Shown here in pieces: positions 50,425 through 59,036 of a stretch of DNA of 64,000 nt. A program made the position numbers and the translations under genes. This DNA is from Comamonadaceae bacterium (GTDB lineage Bacteria; Pseudomonadota; Gammaproteobacteria; Burkholderiales; Burkholderiaceae_C), in assembly GCA_027488735.1 (NCBI GenBank), contig JAIYBB010000004.1, positions 186,001 through 250,000 of the forward strand, in the 5' to 3' direction. The notes under the pieces are model-generated. The model did no database searches. It saw only the letters and a list, made by a program, of their open reading frames with translations, and was not told the DNA's origin. Each line of letters starts with the position of its first letter. Within the stretch, counting starts at the first letter, position 1.

Positions 50425-51398
50425 CAGAGCGACTCCTTGTCAGCTGCCGCGGATGATCTGCGAAAAAGCCTGAACACATCGGTGACGCCGCGTTGAAAGC
50501 CCAAGGTGAACAACAAAATAACCACGCCCAGAGCCAAGCCATGGTAAGGAGTGAAGCGGGTCACGGTGTCGTTGAATATTTGTAGGAGACCTGCACCAAC
50601 CAAAGGACCGATGAACACATGGATGCCGCCCATCATGATCATGAACACCGCTTCGCCTGACATGGTCCAGTAACTGAAATCTGGAAATGCGCCCGAGACA
50701 AACAATGACATGACCACGCCACCCAGCCCGGCAAATACACCTGCTAAAACAAATGCGTACAAACGCACCCGCCAGACATGCACGCCTAAATAAGCAGCGC
50801 GGTCTTCGTTATCTCGCAGCATGCGAAGCGTGTAACCAAAGGGAGACTGCATCAATAGGCGCATGGTCAACAAACCGCCTACTGCCAGCACACAACAAAA
50901 CACATACATGTGTTGGGTATGGCTCAAGTCAATGCCCCAAAAAACTGGGCGCGGAATACCGCCGGTCAGCCCTTGGTCGCCACCGGTCATGCTTGTCCAT
51001 GTGATGATGATGCTGTGGAGCAGCATTTGAAATGCCAGCGTTAAAAATGAAAAATAAATGCCTTTGAGCCGAACGCAAATCGCTCCGATAAGGGCTGCCA
51101 GCAGGGCACAAGCCAGCATGGCAGTCAGCAATGCCACCGGCACTGACACCGAGGCTTTTTGCAGCATCAGCGCAAACACATACGCGCCACTGCCAAAAAA
51201 CATAGCGTGTCCGAAGGACACCATGCCACCGTAACCCACCAGCATATTCAAAGAAGTGGCAAGCAAGCCCATGGCGCACAAGCGGATGATGAAATCGATC
51301 ACCACGCGTGAAGGTGAAGTCAATGGCAAGGCCAATAAAAGCAGCAAAGCCAGCAAAGCCCACAGACTGTCTTTTTGCCAATCACGCAAACTGTTCAC
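50424..51398 (-). CDS. livM: Branched-chain amino acid-type ABC transporter permease (LivM)
   Basis: A 324-residue inner-membrane permease with about ten hydrophobic segments. Diagnostic elements are LVGYGGMVSFGHAMFFGSGAYV, LKGIYFSFLTLAFQM and GYTLRMLRDNEDRAAYLGVHVWR, followed by FAGLGGVVMSLF. It forms the membrane channel with LivH. It overlaps livH by four bases. Confidence 0.92.
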   Translation of the reverse strand: MNSLRDWQKDSLWALLALLLLLALPLTSPSRVVIDFIIRLCAMGLLATSLNMLVGYGGMVSFGHAMFFGSGAYVFALMLQKASVSVPVALLTAMLACALLAALIGAICVRLKGIYFSFLTLAFQMLLHSIIITWTSMTGGDQGLTGGIPRPVFWGIDLSHTQHMYVFCCVLAVGGLLTMRLLMQSPFGYTLRMLRDNEDRAAYLGVHVWRVRLYAFVLAGVFAGLGGVVMSLFVSGAFPDFSYWTMSGEAVFMIMMGGIHVFIGPLVGAGLLQIFNDTVTRFTPYHGLALGVVILLFTLGFQRGVTDVFRLFRRSSAAADKESL

Positions 51399-52297
51399 GA
51401 TTGCGCCTTGCCCATGATGCCGCTGGGCTTGAACACCAGAATCAACACCATCGATAAAAACATCAGGCCTTCAACAAACAGTGGAAAACCGATGGAGCCG
51501 AACGAGCGAATCAAACCGATCAGAAGGGCCCCTAGCAAGGCGCCGCTGACCGACCCCATGCCGCCGATCACCGTCACGATGAATGATTCGATCAGGATAG
51601 AAAAACCCATGCCTGGTGACATCGACCGCACCGGCGCGGCCAATCCGCCAGCCAAGCCAGCCAGCAGGCCGCCAAAGCTGAACACCAAGGCATATATCAG
51701 ACGGGTGTTGAGGCCCAGCGCAGAGGTCATGGATGGATTTTGAGCCGCGGCTCGAATGATTTTTCCCATGCGTGTTCGGGTCAAGGTGAACCACAAGAGA
51801 AAGGCAATCAAACCTGCCGCACTCATCAAATAAAGATAGAACACGGGAACCACGCCGCCGCCTATGAACAAGGGGGGCATTTGAAATGCTGCGGGCATGC
51901 CCATGGATTGGAATTCAGCGCCCCACACAATTTTGACCACATCGTCCAATATCAAAATAAACGCGTAGCACACGAGGAGCTGTAAGAGCACATCCGATTG
52001 GTAGACACGTCGCATGAAGAAGCGCTCAAACACCCAAGCGAACGCACCCACGCCCAAGCCTGCAGCCAGAGCGGCCAGGGCATAACTGTCTGTCAAACGG
52101 TAGGCAGTCAGCGCAACATACGCACCCAACATGTAAAAAGAACCGTGGGCGAAATTGATCACGCCCAAGACACCAAATATGAGCGTCAGGCCAGCAGCGA
52201 CCAAAAACAACAAAGCACCGATGATCAAACCGGTACTGCTTTGGGTGACGATGCAAGACACCGACCCCAAGCATTCAAGCAGTGCAGTGAGTTCCAT
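51395..52297 (-). CDS. livH: Branched-chain amino acid-type ABC transporter permease (LivH)
   Basis: A 300-residue inner-membrane permease with eight or nine hydrophobic segments, beginning with LTLIFGVLGVINFAHGSFYMLGAY, the LivH hallmark, and containing TRMGKIIRAAAQNPSMTSALGLN and FIVTVIGGMGSVSGALLGALLIG. The N-terminal 25 residues include two cysteines and a long hydrophobic lead. It follows the binding-protein gene after 17 bases. Confidence 0.92.
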   Translation of the reverse strand: MELTALLECLGSVSCIVTQSSTGLIIGALLFLVAAGLTLIFGVLGVINFAHGSFYMLGAYVALTAYRLTDSYALAALAAGLGVGAFAWVFERFFMRRVYQSDVLLQLLVCYAFILILDDVVKIVWGAEFQSMGMPAAFQMPPLFIGGGVVPVFYLYLMSAAGLIAFLLWFTLTRTRMGKIIRAAAQNPSMTSALGLNTRLIYALVFSFGGLLAGLAGGLAAPVRSMSPGMGFSILIESFIVTVIGGMGSVSGALLGALLIGLIRSFGSIGFPLFVEGLMFLSMVLILVFKPSGIMGKAQS

Positions 52298-52314
52298 CAG
52301 TTGGCTTTAAGAGT

Positions 52315-53568
52315 TCAGGCAAAGGATTTGCGTTTTTTCCATTGCAATTCCAACTCGGCAATCTGTTTCCAGTTGCCGGGGCTGGGCTTGGCCATGTACG
52401 GTTCTTTGGGTTCGAGCGCGCCCCAGCCCACAGCGTAATCGACAACAGTGTTGTCATCAGCACGCATGGTCAGTTTGCCGTTGTTGCCAAAGGGAGAGTC
52501 GATGGACATGCCGCGCAAAGCATCGGCCATTTTTTTGCCGTCAGAACTGTTGGTTTTTTTCATGGCCGTGGTCAAGAACTGCACGGCTGCAGCGTTTTGC
52601 CATGCCCAATTCAACGGCAAGTCTTTGAAACGGGTTTGGTAGGCGTTGCACCAGTTGGTGTTAGCAGGTGTGTTGGGGAAACTCTTGAGATAACGGTTGC
52701 CTGAATGCAAGCCGTTGGGCACATTTTTCACTGCGGTCAGCACCGCATAGTCGGCCATGTTGACTGCGAAAAATTCACGGTCCTTGAACAAGCCGTAAAT
52801 GCTGGCTTGGTCGATGAAAGAGGTCAGATCGCCGCCCCACAGTGCAGAGTAAATCGCCTGTGGCTTGCCTTGCAACAAGCGCGTGACGGATTCGGTGTAG
52901 TCGGCTTGGAATAATTTTGGCCAGACATCCCCAATGACTTCTACAGACGGGTTGAAGAATTTGAGGTATTCGATGAATTCATTGGTGGTGTCGCGACCAT
53001 AGGCGTAGTCCGGGGACACGGTCATCCAGCGTTTGAGATTTTTAGCCTTGGCAACTTGGGCTGCATAGGCGCCACCGACGATGGCATCGTGAATGCCTTG
53101 GCGCGCACATCGAAAACCCAAAGGGGTGCGTACTTTCGGGTCGGCACTCAGAGACGATGTTTCAGAAACACTGTGCATGACCAAGACACCGAGGTCACGC
53201 GCAACTTCATGGACAGCAAATGCACCGGACGATGCTTCAGCATCCAAAAGAATTTCGCAATTCTCCGAGGTGACCAATTCGCGTGCCACACGAGCGGCTT
53301 CTTGTGGCTGGCCTTTGGAATCGCGGATCACCAATTCAATTTTTCGACCGTTCAAGCCACCGGCGGCATTGAATTTTTCAACCTCTAAAGTGGCCGCATT
53401 GCTGGAGGCTTGACCGAGCATGGCCACGCGCCCCGACAAAATGGTGGGCATGCCGATGCGTATCGGTTTGTTTTGCGCACGGGACACAAACGGTGCGGCC
53501 AATCCGGCACTGGCGATGGCGCCAAGTTTGAGCAGGGTTCTGCGATCGGACGAGGTATTTTTTGACAT
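52315..53568 (-). CDS. Liv-type ABC transporter substrate-binding protein
   Basis: A 417-residue type I periplasmic binding protein. The leader SSDRRTLLKLGAIASAGLAAP carries a twin arginine and looks like a Tat signal, common for this subgroup. The mature protein begins KPIRIGMPTILSGRVAMLGQASSNAATL, with the family NGRKIELVIRDSKGQP. The closest relatives usually bind amides, aromatic acids or amino acids. It is the first gene of the liv operon. The ATG at 53568 lies inside a perfect palindrome, TGACATGTCA (53563-53572), whose meaning is unclear. The 146 bases to the next gene upstream should contain the promoter. Confidence 0.88.
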   Translation of the reverse strand: MSKNTSSDRRTLLKLGAIASAGLAAPFVSRAQNKPIRIGMPTILSGRVAMLGQASSNAATLEVEKFNAAGGLNGRKIELVIRDSKGQPQEAARVARELVTSENCEILLDAEASSGAFAVHEVARDLGVLVMHSVSETSSLSADPKVRTPLGFRCARQGIHDAIVGGAYAAQVAKAKNLKRWMTVSPDYAYGRDTTNEFIEYLKFFNPSVEVIGDVWPKLFQADYTESVTRLLQGKPQAIYSALWGGDLTSFIDQASIYGLFKDREFFAVNMADYAVLTAVKNVPNGLHSGNRYLKSFPNTPANTNWCNAYQTRFKDLPLNWAWQNAAAVQFLTTAMKKTNSSDGKKMADALRGMSIDSPFGNNGKLTMRADDNTVVDYAVGWGALEPKEPYMAKPSPGNWKQIAELELQWKKRKSFA

Positions 53569-53714
53569 GTCAGGTCTCAATGTTGAAGCACACACATTTG
53601 CAGCTTGAAAAGCTGAATAACGGGCAGTCTATGCGAAAAAAAGGCCGTTGACTCTAGGTGGTTTCATTGAATAAGCGGGCTTTTTTTAGCCTGTTAGGCC
53701 GTTCAAAAAAAAGA

Positions 53715-55412
53715 TCAATGGGCGAAGTCGGTAAGTATTTCGCCAGCCAAGTCGGCGCTTTCGCGCAAGCCGTTCTGGTCGGCTACCAAATGGCCGTTAA
53801 CCCAGACCGCATGCACACCATTGGCAAGGGTATTGAGCCGTGGCGCGCCACCTGGCAGGTCAAACACGCGGTGCTTGGGCCCGCGACCGACTGTCTTGGG
53901 ATCAAACAACAACAAATCAGCTGCGTGGTTTTCGCGAATCCATCCGCGGTCTTTCAAACCGAGGATGCGCGCCGGTTGGGCGGTGAGTTTGTGCACCGCT
54001 TGCGACATGGACATGATGCCCAAGTCTCGCGCCCAGTGCCCCAACAAATGCAGACCGAACCCGGCATCATTGAAAAAAGTCAGATGCGCACCGGCATCAC
54101 TGAGAGAAACCAAGCTGTGCGGGTGGGTGAGCAATTTGGCCACCGCCTCGGTGTCACTGTTGAGCAATTGAGCAGTGAACACGGTTTGTAAATCTTCGGC
54201 AAGTGCAAGGTCGAGTGCGAAATCCAACGGGTCTACGCCCTGTTGGGCGGCCAGTTCTGCGATATTGTGTTGTTCATACGCAAGGTGGGCCGGTTGAAAA
54301 GTTTGCACCACATGAACTTTGTCCCATTCGTTGTTGAACAAACGAAACGTGGTGGCTTGTAGCAATTCTTGTTTGACGGCTTGGCGAAATGCGGGGTCAC
54401 GCAAACATGTTTTCAGTGCGTCATGCCCCAAGCCCATGGCAGGTTTCCAACTGGCCAATCCTTCAACCGGGTAGGCAGAGGCGAATGTGAAATCCATGGT
54501 CAATGGACAACAAGAAACCTGTCCAACCAATGGGATGTGTTGGGCGTTGGCGTCGCTGATGGCTTGTAAATCGTTGAACACGGCCTGCGGATTGGTACTG
54601 TTGTGTAAGAGAGCCGCCACCATCACCGGTCTGCCGCTGGCCTGTGACAGAGATTGCAAAAACGCCATAGGCATTTGACCGCCTTTGGTGACCATATAGA
54701 CACCACCACCTTGGCTGCCCATGGCCAGAGTCAGTTGCATCATTTCTGCGTCACTGGCCAAGCGCGATGGCATGGGCAAGCCACCTTCACCGTTGTGCGC
54801 CGGACTGGTGCTGGTGGCAAAACCCACCGCACCAGCGGCCATGGCTTCGCGCACGATGTCAGCCATGGCTTGGATCTCTTGTTCGGTGGCGGTCCGTTTG
54901 TTGGCTTGATCGCCCATGACCCACGTGCGCACCGAAGAATGGCCAATGTAGGCAGCAACATTGATGACGCAACCTTTGCGTCTGAGCATGGCTAAATATT
55001 CGGGGAAAGTTTCAAAGTCCCAATCGATGCCTTGTTGCAGCACATCCAAGGACATGCCTTCGACTTGGGTCAGATGACGCATCGTCAATTCGCGGTCGTC
55101 GGGGCGGCACGGCGCAATCGTGAAGCCACAGTTGCCAATGACGGCTGTGGTCACGCCCATGGCTGGGGAGGGCCTGACATAGGCATCCCAGGTAATTTGC
55201 GCATCAAAGTGGGTGTGTGAATCGATGATGCCTGGCATCAGCGCCAGACCTGACGCGTCAATTTCGCGACTGGCGGTGAAAGACAGATGGTGGCCCACTG
55301 CAACTATGCGGCCTTGGCGCACCGCCACATCTTGCCGTGTCGGATCATTGCCGCTGCCGTCGTACACCAAGGCTTGGCGTATTAAAAGGTCTGCTTGTTT
55401 TGAGGTATTCAA
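53715..55412 (-). CDS. N-acyl-D-amino-acid deacylase family amidohydrolase
   Basis: A 565-residue metal-dependent amidohydrolase of the D-aminoacylase group. The N-terminal beta domain (LIRQALVYDGSGNDPTRQDVAVRQGRI) leads into the metal-binding GIIDSHTHFDAQ and the cysteine-bearing GNCGFTIAPCRP loop typical of D-aminoacylases. Later elements are AYIGHSSVR, VGQVSCCPL and SDAGAHLTFFNDAGF, and a final barrel strand region ending NHAADLLLFDP. It would release acyl groups from N-acyl-D-amino acids or similar amides. It is encoded upstream of the liv operon and shares its direction. Confidence 0.88.
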   Translation of the reverse strand: MNTSKQADLLIRQALVYDGSGNDPTRQDVAVRQGRIVAVGHHLSFTASREIDASGLALMPGIIDSHTHFDAQITWDAYVRPSPAMGVTTAVIGNCGFTIAPCRPDDRELTMRHLTQVEGMSLDVLQQGIDWDFETFPEYLAMLRRKGCVINVAAYIGHSSVRTWVMGDQANKRTATEQEIQAMADIVREAMAAGAVGFATSTSPAHNGEGGLPMPSRLASDAEMMQLTLAMGSQGGGVYMVTKGGQMPMAFLQSLSQASGRPVMVAALLHNSTNPQAVFNDLQAISDANAQHIPLVGQVSCCPLTMDFTFASAYPVEGLASWKPAMGLGHDALKTCLRDPAFRQAVKQELLQATTFRLFNNEWDKVHVVQTFQPAHLAYEQHNIAELAAQQGVDPLDFALDLALAEDLQTVFTAQLLNSDTEAVAKLLTHPHSLVSLSDAGAHLTFFNDAGFGLHLLGHWARDLGIMSMSQAVHKLTAQPARILGLKDRGWIRENHAADLLLFDPKTVGRGPKHRVFDLPGGAPRLNTLANGVHAVWVNGHLVADQNGLRESADLAGEILTDFAH

Positions 55413-55428
55413 ACTTAGTTTTGCCAGG

Positions 55429-55857
55429 TTAGCCTGCTAGCAACTCCATGACCTGTCGCTTACCCATTTTGCGAACTGCTGAAATGGCCTGCAGTTGGCT
55501 GGCACGCGGTCGAGCCGTGCCTTTTTCCCATTTGTAAACGGATTGTCCGGTGACACCCAACAACGTGCCCATTTCGTTGGCAGTAACGCCCAGTTTTTGG
55601 CGTAACTTCGTAAAACCAGCTGGACGAAAACGCAAAGATTTTTCGCTGTCTTCTTCGGCTTCAACGGAAGAAGCCATCGCCTTGTTTTTTGCAAGCCGTG
55701 CCATGCTCGATTCAAGCGAAGATAAGCGACGCTTTAACGCGGCGATTTCAGAACGGTAATGGGACGATGCTTTTTTCAATGCAGCGTTTTCAGCCTTGAT
55801 CTCTTTTTTTGAAATACGGGCGATTTCAGACTTCAACTGGTTGGCAAAGGTGCTCAT
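55429..55857 (-). CDS. XRE-type helix-turn-helix regulator with N-terminal coiled coil
   Basis: A 142-residue protein. Residues 8-60 are a basic coiled coil (KSEIARISKKEIKAENAALKKA, then IAALKRRLSSLESSMARL). Residues 80-135 are an XRE helix-turn-helix (LRQKLGVTANEMGTLLGVTGQSVYKWEKGTARPRASQL). DNA binding at the C-terminus and dimerisation at the N-terminus are the likely layout. An ATG 42 codons upstream (55983) is unlikely because that stretch is AT-rich and non-homologous. The stop is 16 bases before the deacylase start, so it is probably the first gene of that operon and a candidate regulator of it. Confidence 0.8.
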   Translation of the reverse strand: MSTFANQLKSEIARISKKEIKAENAALKKASSHYRSEIAALKRRLSSLESSMARLAKNKAMASSVEAEEDSEKSLRFRPAGFTKLRQKLGVTANEMGTLLGVTGQSVYKWEKGTARPRASQLQAISAVRKMGKRQVMELLAG

Positions 55858-56098
55858 GAAAACTTTCGGTAAATATGAAGATTTGATGTAATTATTTTGA
55901 CAGATTTTGTCTGCGGCAAATTCATTCGGGTAGATATTATGCAAAATAACTATTCGTGAAAATTTTAGTTCCAACGCATTCATCTTTATTCAAGTGAAAA
56001 ATCCGATCACAAACCTTGATATATGTCATATTTGAGAGTGGTTTATGTGATAAGTTATCCTATGGATGGTTTTGTCCAAATCCATGGAGAATTTTAGA

Positions 56099-56359
56099 AT
56101 GCGTGCTATCAAAAAAGCCAAACGAATCATCGAAAAAGACCCGGCGCTTCCTCTTGCCAAGTTTTTAACTTCGCTGATTTTGTCCTTGGAAACAAACAAT
56201 GAATTTCCGTTGCGACAGTTGTACGAATTGCCTCTTGATGATTTTGATTTTGCCTTGCAAATATTGAAAGAATGGCGCTTAGACAGACATTACATGGGCA
56301 AGGCCAAAACGTTTGATGTGGCCTATCACGCCCACGACACAGTAGCCGTCAGCAAATAA
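56099..56359 (+). CDS. Small hypothetical protein
   Basis: An 86-residue protein starting MRAIKKAKRIIEKDPALPLA with a good ribosome site (GGAG, nine bases upstream); ATGs at 56066 and 56084 are alternatives. It is basic at the N-terminus, helical by composition (FLTSLILSLETNNEFPLRQLYELPLDDFDFALQIL) and ends polar. No signal peptide or membrane segment is clear. I do not recognise it. It is divergent from the XRE gene, and its 3' end overlaps the convergent isomerase gene by 11 bases. Confidence 0.6.
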   Translation: MRAIKKAKRIIEKDPALPLAKFLTSLILSLETNNEFPLRQLYELPLDDFDFALQILKEWRLDRHYMGKAKTFDVAYHAHDTVAVSK

Positions 56360-57245
56360 TTCGTTTTTTCATCCAGCCTAGGCCGTCAGAGGTGCCTGCC
56401 GCAACAGTGCCCAATACCGGCCGGTACTCGCAGCCCAGCCATCCTTCCCAATTGCATTGCGCAGACACTTGTTCGATCGTGTCAAACAAGGTCTCGTAAT
56501 GCAATTCGCCCGTATTGGGCTCGTGGCGTTGTGGTACCCCGGCGATTTGTATGTGAGCTACTCTGCCCGTAGGTAAATAGTGGCGAATTTTGTTCTGCAC
56601 ATCGCCTTCTACTATTTGGCAATGGTAGAGGTCGAACTGTACTTTCAGGTTGGGTAAATTTATCTCTTGAACGATGGTGTGTGCGTCGTCTTGACGGTTT
56701 AAAAAGAAATGGGGAATGTCACGGGTGTTGATGGGTTCGATCAATACCTCTCGGCCCGCGCTGGCTGCCGTTTCAGCCGCCCAGCGCAAATTGCGCAAGT
56801 AGGTGTCGCGCATCGGGCCAGGTGTCGCGGCATGTGGAGCGCTGGTGCGTAAAAGCGTGGGTAATTTGCTGGGTAGCCGAAATGACTCTGGAACCAATCC
56901 GGCCATCACGTGGATGCGAGGGCATTGAAGTTTGTCGGCGTATTCCAAAGCCAGCATAAAGCCACGTTTGAATTCGTCTTCGCGCCCAGGCAAGCATGTG
57001 GTGCCCCGAACACCTTGGTCCCATGCTGCTTGTGCACTGTCGCGGTCATGGCCGGCAGGCGGCGCATTAAACAGCACCTGTTGCAAACCCGTGTCTTTGA
57101 GCGCTGCCGCAATTTCTTGAGCGCTGACCGCATAGGGAAATAAGTACTCAACCCCTTTAAAGCCATCCTTGGCCGCTGCAGCAAAGCGCTCCATGAATGG
57201 CAATTCGTTGTACAAAAAAGAGAGGTTTGCAGCAAATTTCAACAT
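56349..57245 (-). CDS. Hydroxypyruvate isomerase/OtnI-family TIM-barrel protein
   Basis: A 298-residue xylose-isomerase-like TIM barrel. The start MLKFAANLSFLYNELPFMERFAAAAKDGFKGVEYLFPY and the metal-site residues (E in VLIEPINTRDIP, D and H in VQFDLYHCQ, E in WLGCEYRP) are those of hydroxypyruvate isomerase Hyi and of 2-oxotetronate isomerase OtnI. Residues about 110-145 form an extra loop (KLPTLLRTSAPHAATPGP), giving a longer protein than the usual 258. The TRAP genes are 28 bases upstream in the same operon, so the enzyme probably handles the imported sugar acid. Confidence 0.82.
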   Translation of the reverse strand: MLKFAANLSFLYNELPFMERFAAAAKDGFKGVEYLFPYAVSAQEIAAALKDTGLQQVLFNAPPAGHDRDSAQAAWDQGVRGTTCLPGREDEFKRGFMLALEYADKLQCPRIHVMAGLVPESFRLPSKLPTLLRTSAPHAATPGPMRDTYLRNLRWAAETAASAGREVLIEPINTRDIPHFFLNRQDDAHTIVQEINLPNLKVQFDLYHCQIVEGDVQNKIRHYLPTGRVAHIQIAGVPQRHEPNTGELHYETLFDTIEQVSAQCNWEGWLGCEYRPVLGTVAAGTSDGLGWMKKRIIC

Positions 57246-57273
57246 ACAGTTTCTTTCATCACTCTGTGGTCCA

Positions 57274-58572
57274 TTACCCAGGCACATAACCCATTTGCAT
57301 GGGCAACCACAGCACAATGGGTGGAAACAATGTCATCGCCACCAACAACGCCAACAACATCACCAGAAACAGCCACCCTTCGCGCACCATCGCCATGATG
57401 GGAATACCGGTCAATGCTTTGGTGACAAACAGCAGCATGCCAAAGGGTGGATGTATCAATCCGATCATCATATTGAGCACAACCAACACACCGAAGTGCA
57501 CTTTGTCGATGCCCAGTAAATCTACCGCTGGTAACAGCATGGGCACAAACACCAGCAGCAACACTGACACATCCAGAAAGCACCCAAGCACCAAAAGCAA
57601 GCCGTTGACCATGAACAAAAATGCCACGGGTTGCAGATCTTGCTGTTGCACCCAAAGTGCCAAGGCCTGAGGCACGCCCTCGGCGGTGAACGCATATTGC
57701 AACATGAACGAGCCAGCCAAGATGATGGTGATCACTGCACTTGCTTTGGCCGACTCGATCACCACTGCCCAAAACGCACGCAGACTAAGCGCCTTGAACA
57801 CCCAAGCCGATAGCACCAATGCATGCAGAGCCGCTACCGCAGCGGCTTCAGTCGGGGTGAACACGCCCGAATAAATACCCCCCAACAGCACCACCGGTAA
57901 TGACAACGGTGCTGCGCCGCGCCACACAATGCCCCACCATTCGCCGCGTGGCACGGGTTCGTCCCGCGGCATACCGCGGCGAGTGGCAATGATGTGCACC
58001 GTGAGCATCATCAACAAAGTCATGGATACGCCTGGCAGCACGCCACCTAAAAAAAGCGCGCCGACAGAAGCACCCGAGACCAAGCCATAAATCACCATGG
58101 GAATGGACGGTGGAATCATGGGCCCCAACGTGGCGCTGGCCACCACCACCGCGCCTGCAAAGCCGGGTGAGTATTCAGGTTTTTTCAGCATTTGCCGTAT
58201 GGTCACCAAACCCGGTCCAGCCGCGTCTGCCAAGGCGCTGCCACTCATGCCCGAAAACACCACGCTGACCAAAATGTCGACTTGTGCCAAGCCGCCGCGC
58301 AAGCGCCCAACCAGCAGTCGGCAAAAATCAAAAATGCGTTCGCTCACTGTGCCGGCGTTCATCAGGTTGGCAGCAAACACAAACAATGGCACCGCCAGCA
58401 ACACATAGCTGTTGAAGAGGCCTTGTCCGACTTGCTCCACCACCAAACCCATGTCTTGCCCTTTGATCGCCAGATAAGCCGCGCCCGACATCCACATGGC
58501 CAAACCCAATGGCATGCCCAGCAACAAACCAATGACGATCACCGCCACCATGGCCAACAGTGCCAAGCTCAT
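57274..58572 (-). CDS. TRAP transporter large permease (DctM), second system
   Basis: A 432-residue permease with 12 hydrophobic segments, including FSGMSGSALADAAGPGLVTIRQM, IPPSIPMVIYGLVSGASVGALFLGGVLPG and MIGLIHPPFGMLLFV. The start at 58572 overlaps the dctQ stop by four bases. The size matches the family norm, unlike the first DctM in this window. Confidence 0.92.
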   Translation of the reverse strand: MSLALLAMVAVIVIGLLLGMPLGLAMWMSGAAYLAIKGQDMGLVVEQVGQGLFNSYVLLAVPLFVFAANLMNAGTVSERIFDFCRLLVGRLRGGLAQVDILVSVVFSGMSGSALADAAGPGLVTIRQMLKKPEYSPGFAGAVVVASATLGPMIPPSIPMVIYGLVSGASVGALFLGGVLPGVSMTLLMMLTVHIIATRRGMPRDEPVPRGEWWGIVWRGAAPLSLPVVLLGGIYSGVFTPTEAAAVAALHALVLSAWVFKALSLRAFWAVVIESAKASAVITIILAGSFMLQYAFTAEGVPQALALWVQQQDLQPVAFLFMVNGLLLVLGCFLDVSVLLLVFVPMLLPAVDLLGIDKVHFGVLVVLNMMIGLIHPPFGMLLFVTKALTGIPIMAMVREGWLFLVMLLALLVAMTLFPPIVLWLPMQMGYVPG

Positions 58573-59033
58573 GGGATGCTTCTCCATGTCTTCACCAGCT
58601 GCCAAACACTGAGCAATGCGTTCACCACCATCATCAACAAGGCCACAAGCAAGGGCAAAAATACCCAGAACAAGGGCAGACCCATCACCGCGGTGGCTTC
58701 ACGCCGCATGAACCACAGATAGTCCCAACTGGCTGGCAAGGCCATGAGCGCCAGTCCGCCCAGCATCAGGTGGCCTGCAGTGTGAAACCAGACCCGCAGT
58801 GACGGCGGTAATTGCATGATCAAGATGTCAATCGACACGTGGCTTGATGCAGGCACCATGAATGCGCATGCCCAAAAAATCACCCACAGATAAAGCACAA
58901 CCGCCAGTTCATCGGTCCAAGGCAGGGGTTGGTTCCATAAAAATCTGGCTCCGATTTGCAAAATAAACACCCCAAACAACGCTAAAAAAAGCAGGCCGCC
59001 CACGTGCTCGAGCCAACGCTTGAAATATGCCAT
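58569..59033 (-). CDS. TRAP transporter small permease (DctQ), second system
   Basis: A 154-residue inner-membrane protein with four hydrophobic helices; the DctQ-type FLWNQPLPWTDELAVVLYLWVIFWACAFMVPASSHVSIDIL region is intact. It starts three bases after the dctP stop. It works with the adjoining DctP and DctM. Confidence 0.9.
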   Translation of the reverse strand: MAYFKRWLEHVGGLLFLALFGVFILQIGARFLWNQPLPWTDELAVVLYLWVIFWACAFMVPASSHVSIDILIMQLPPSLRVWFHTAGHLMLGGLALMALPASWDYLWFMRREATAVMGLPLFWVFLPLLVALLMMVVNALLSVWQLVKTWRSIP

Positions 59034-59036
59034 GTC

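Noticed and set aside
53640..53714. Terminator-like GCCTAACAGGC with nearby A-run between the deacylase and the liv operon
   Set aside because: The stem is only four base pairs and the T-run is displaced; too weak to call.
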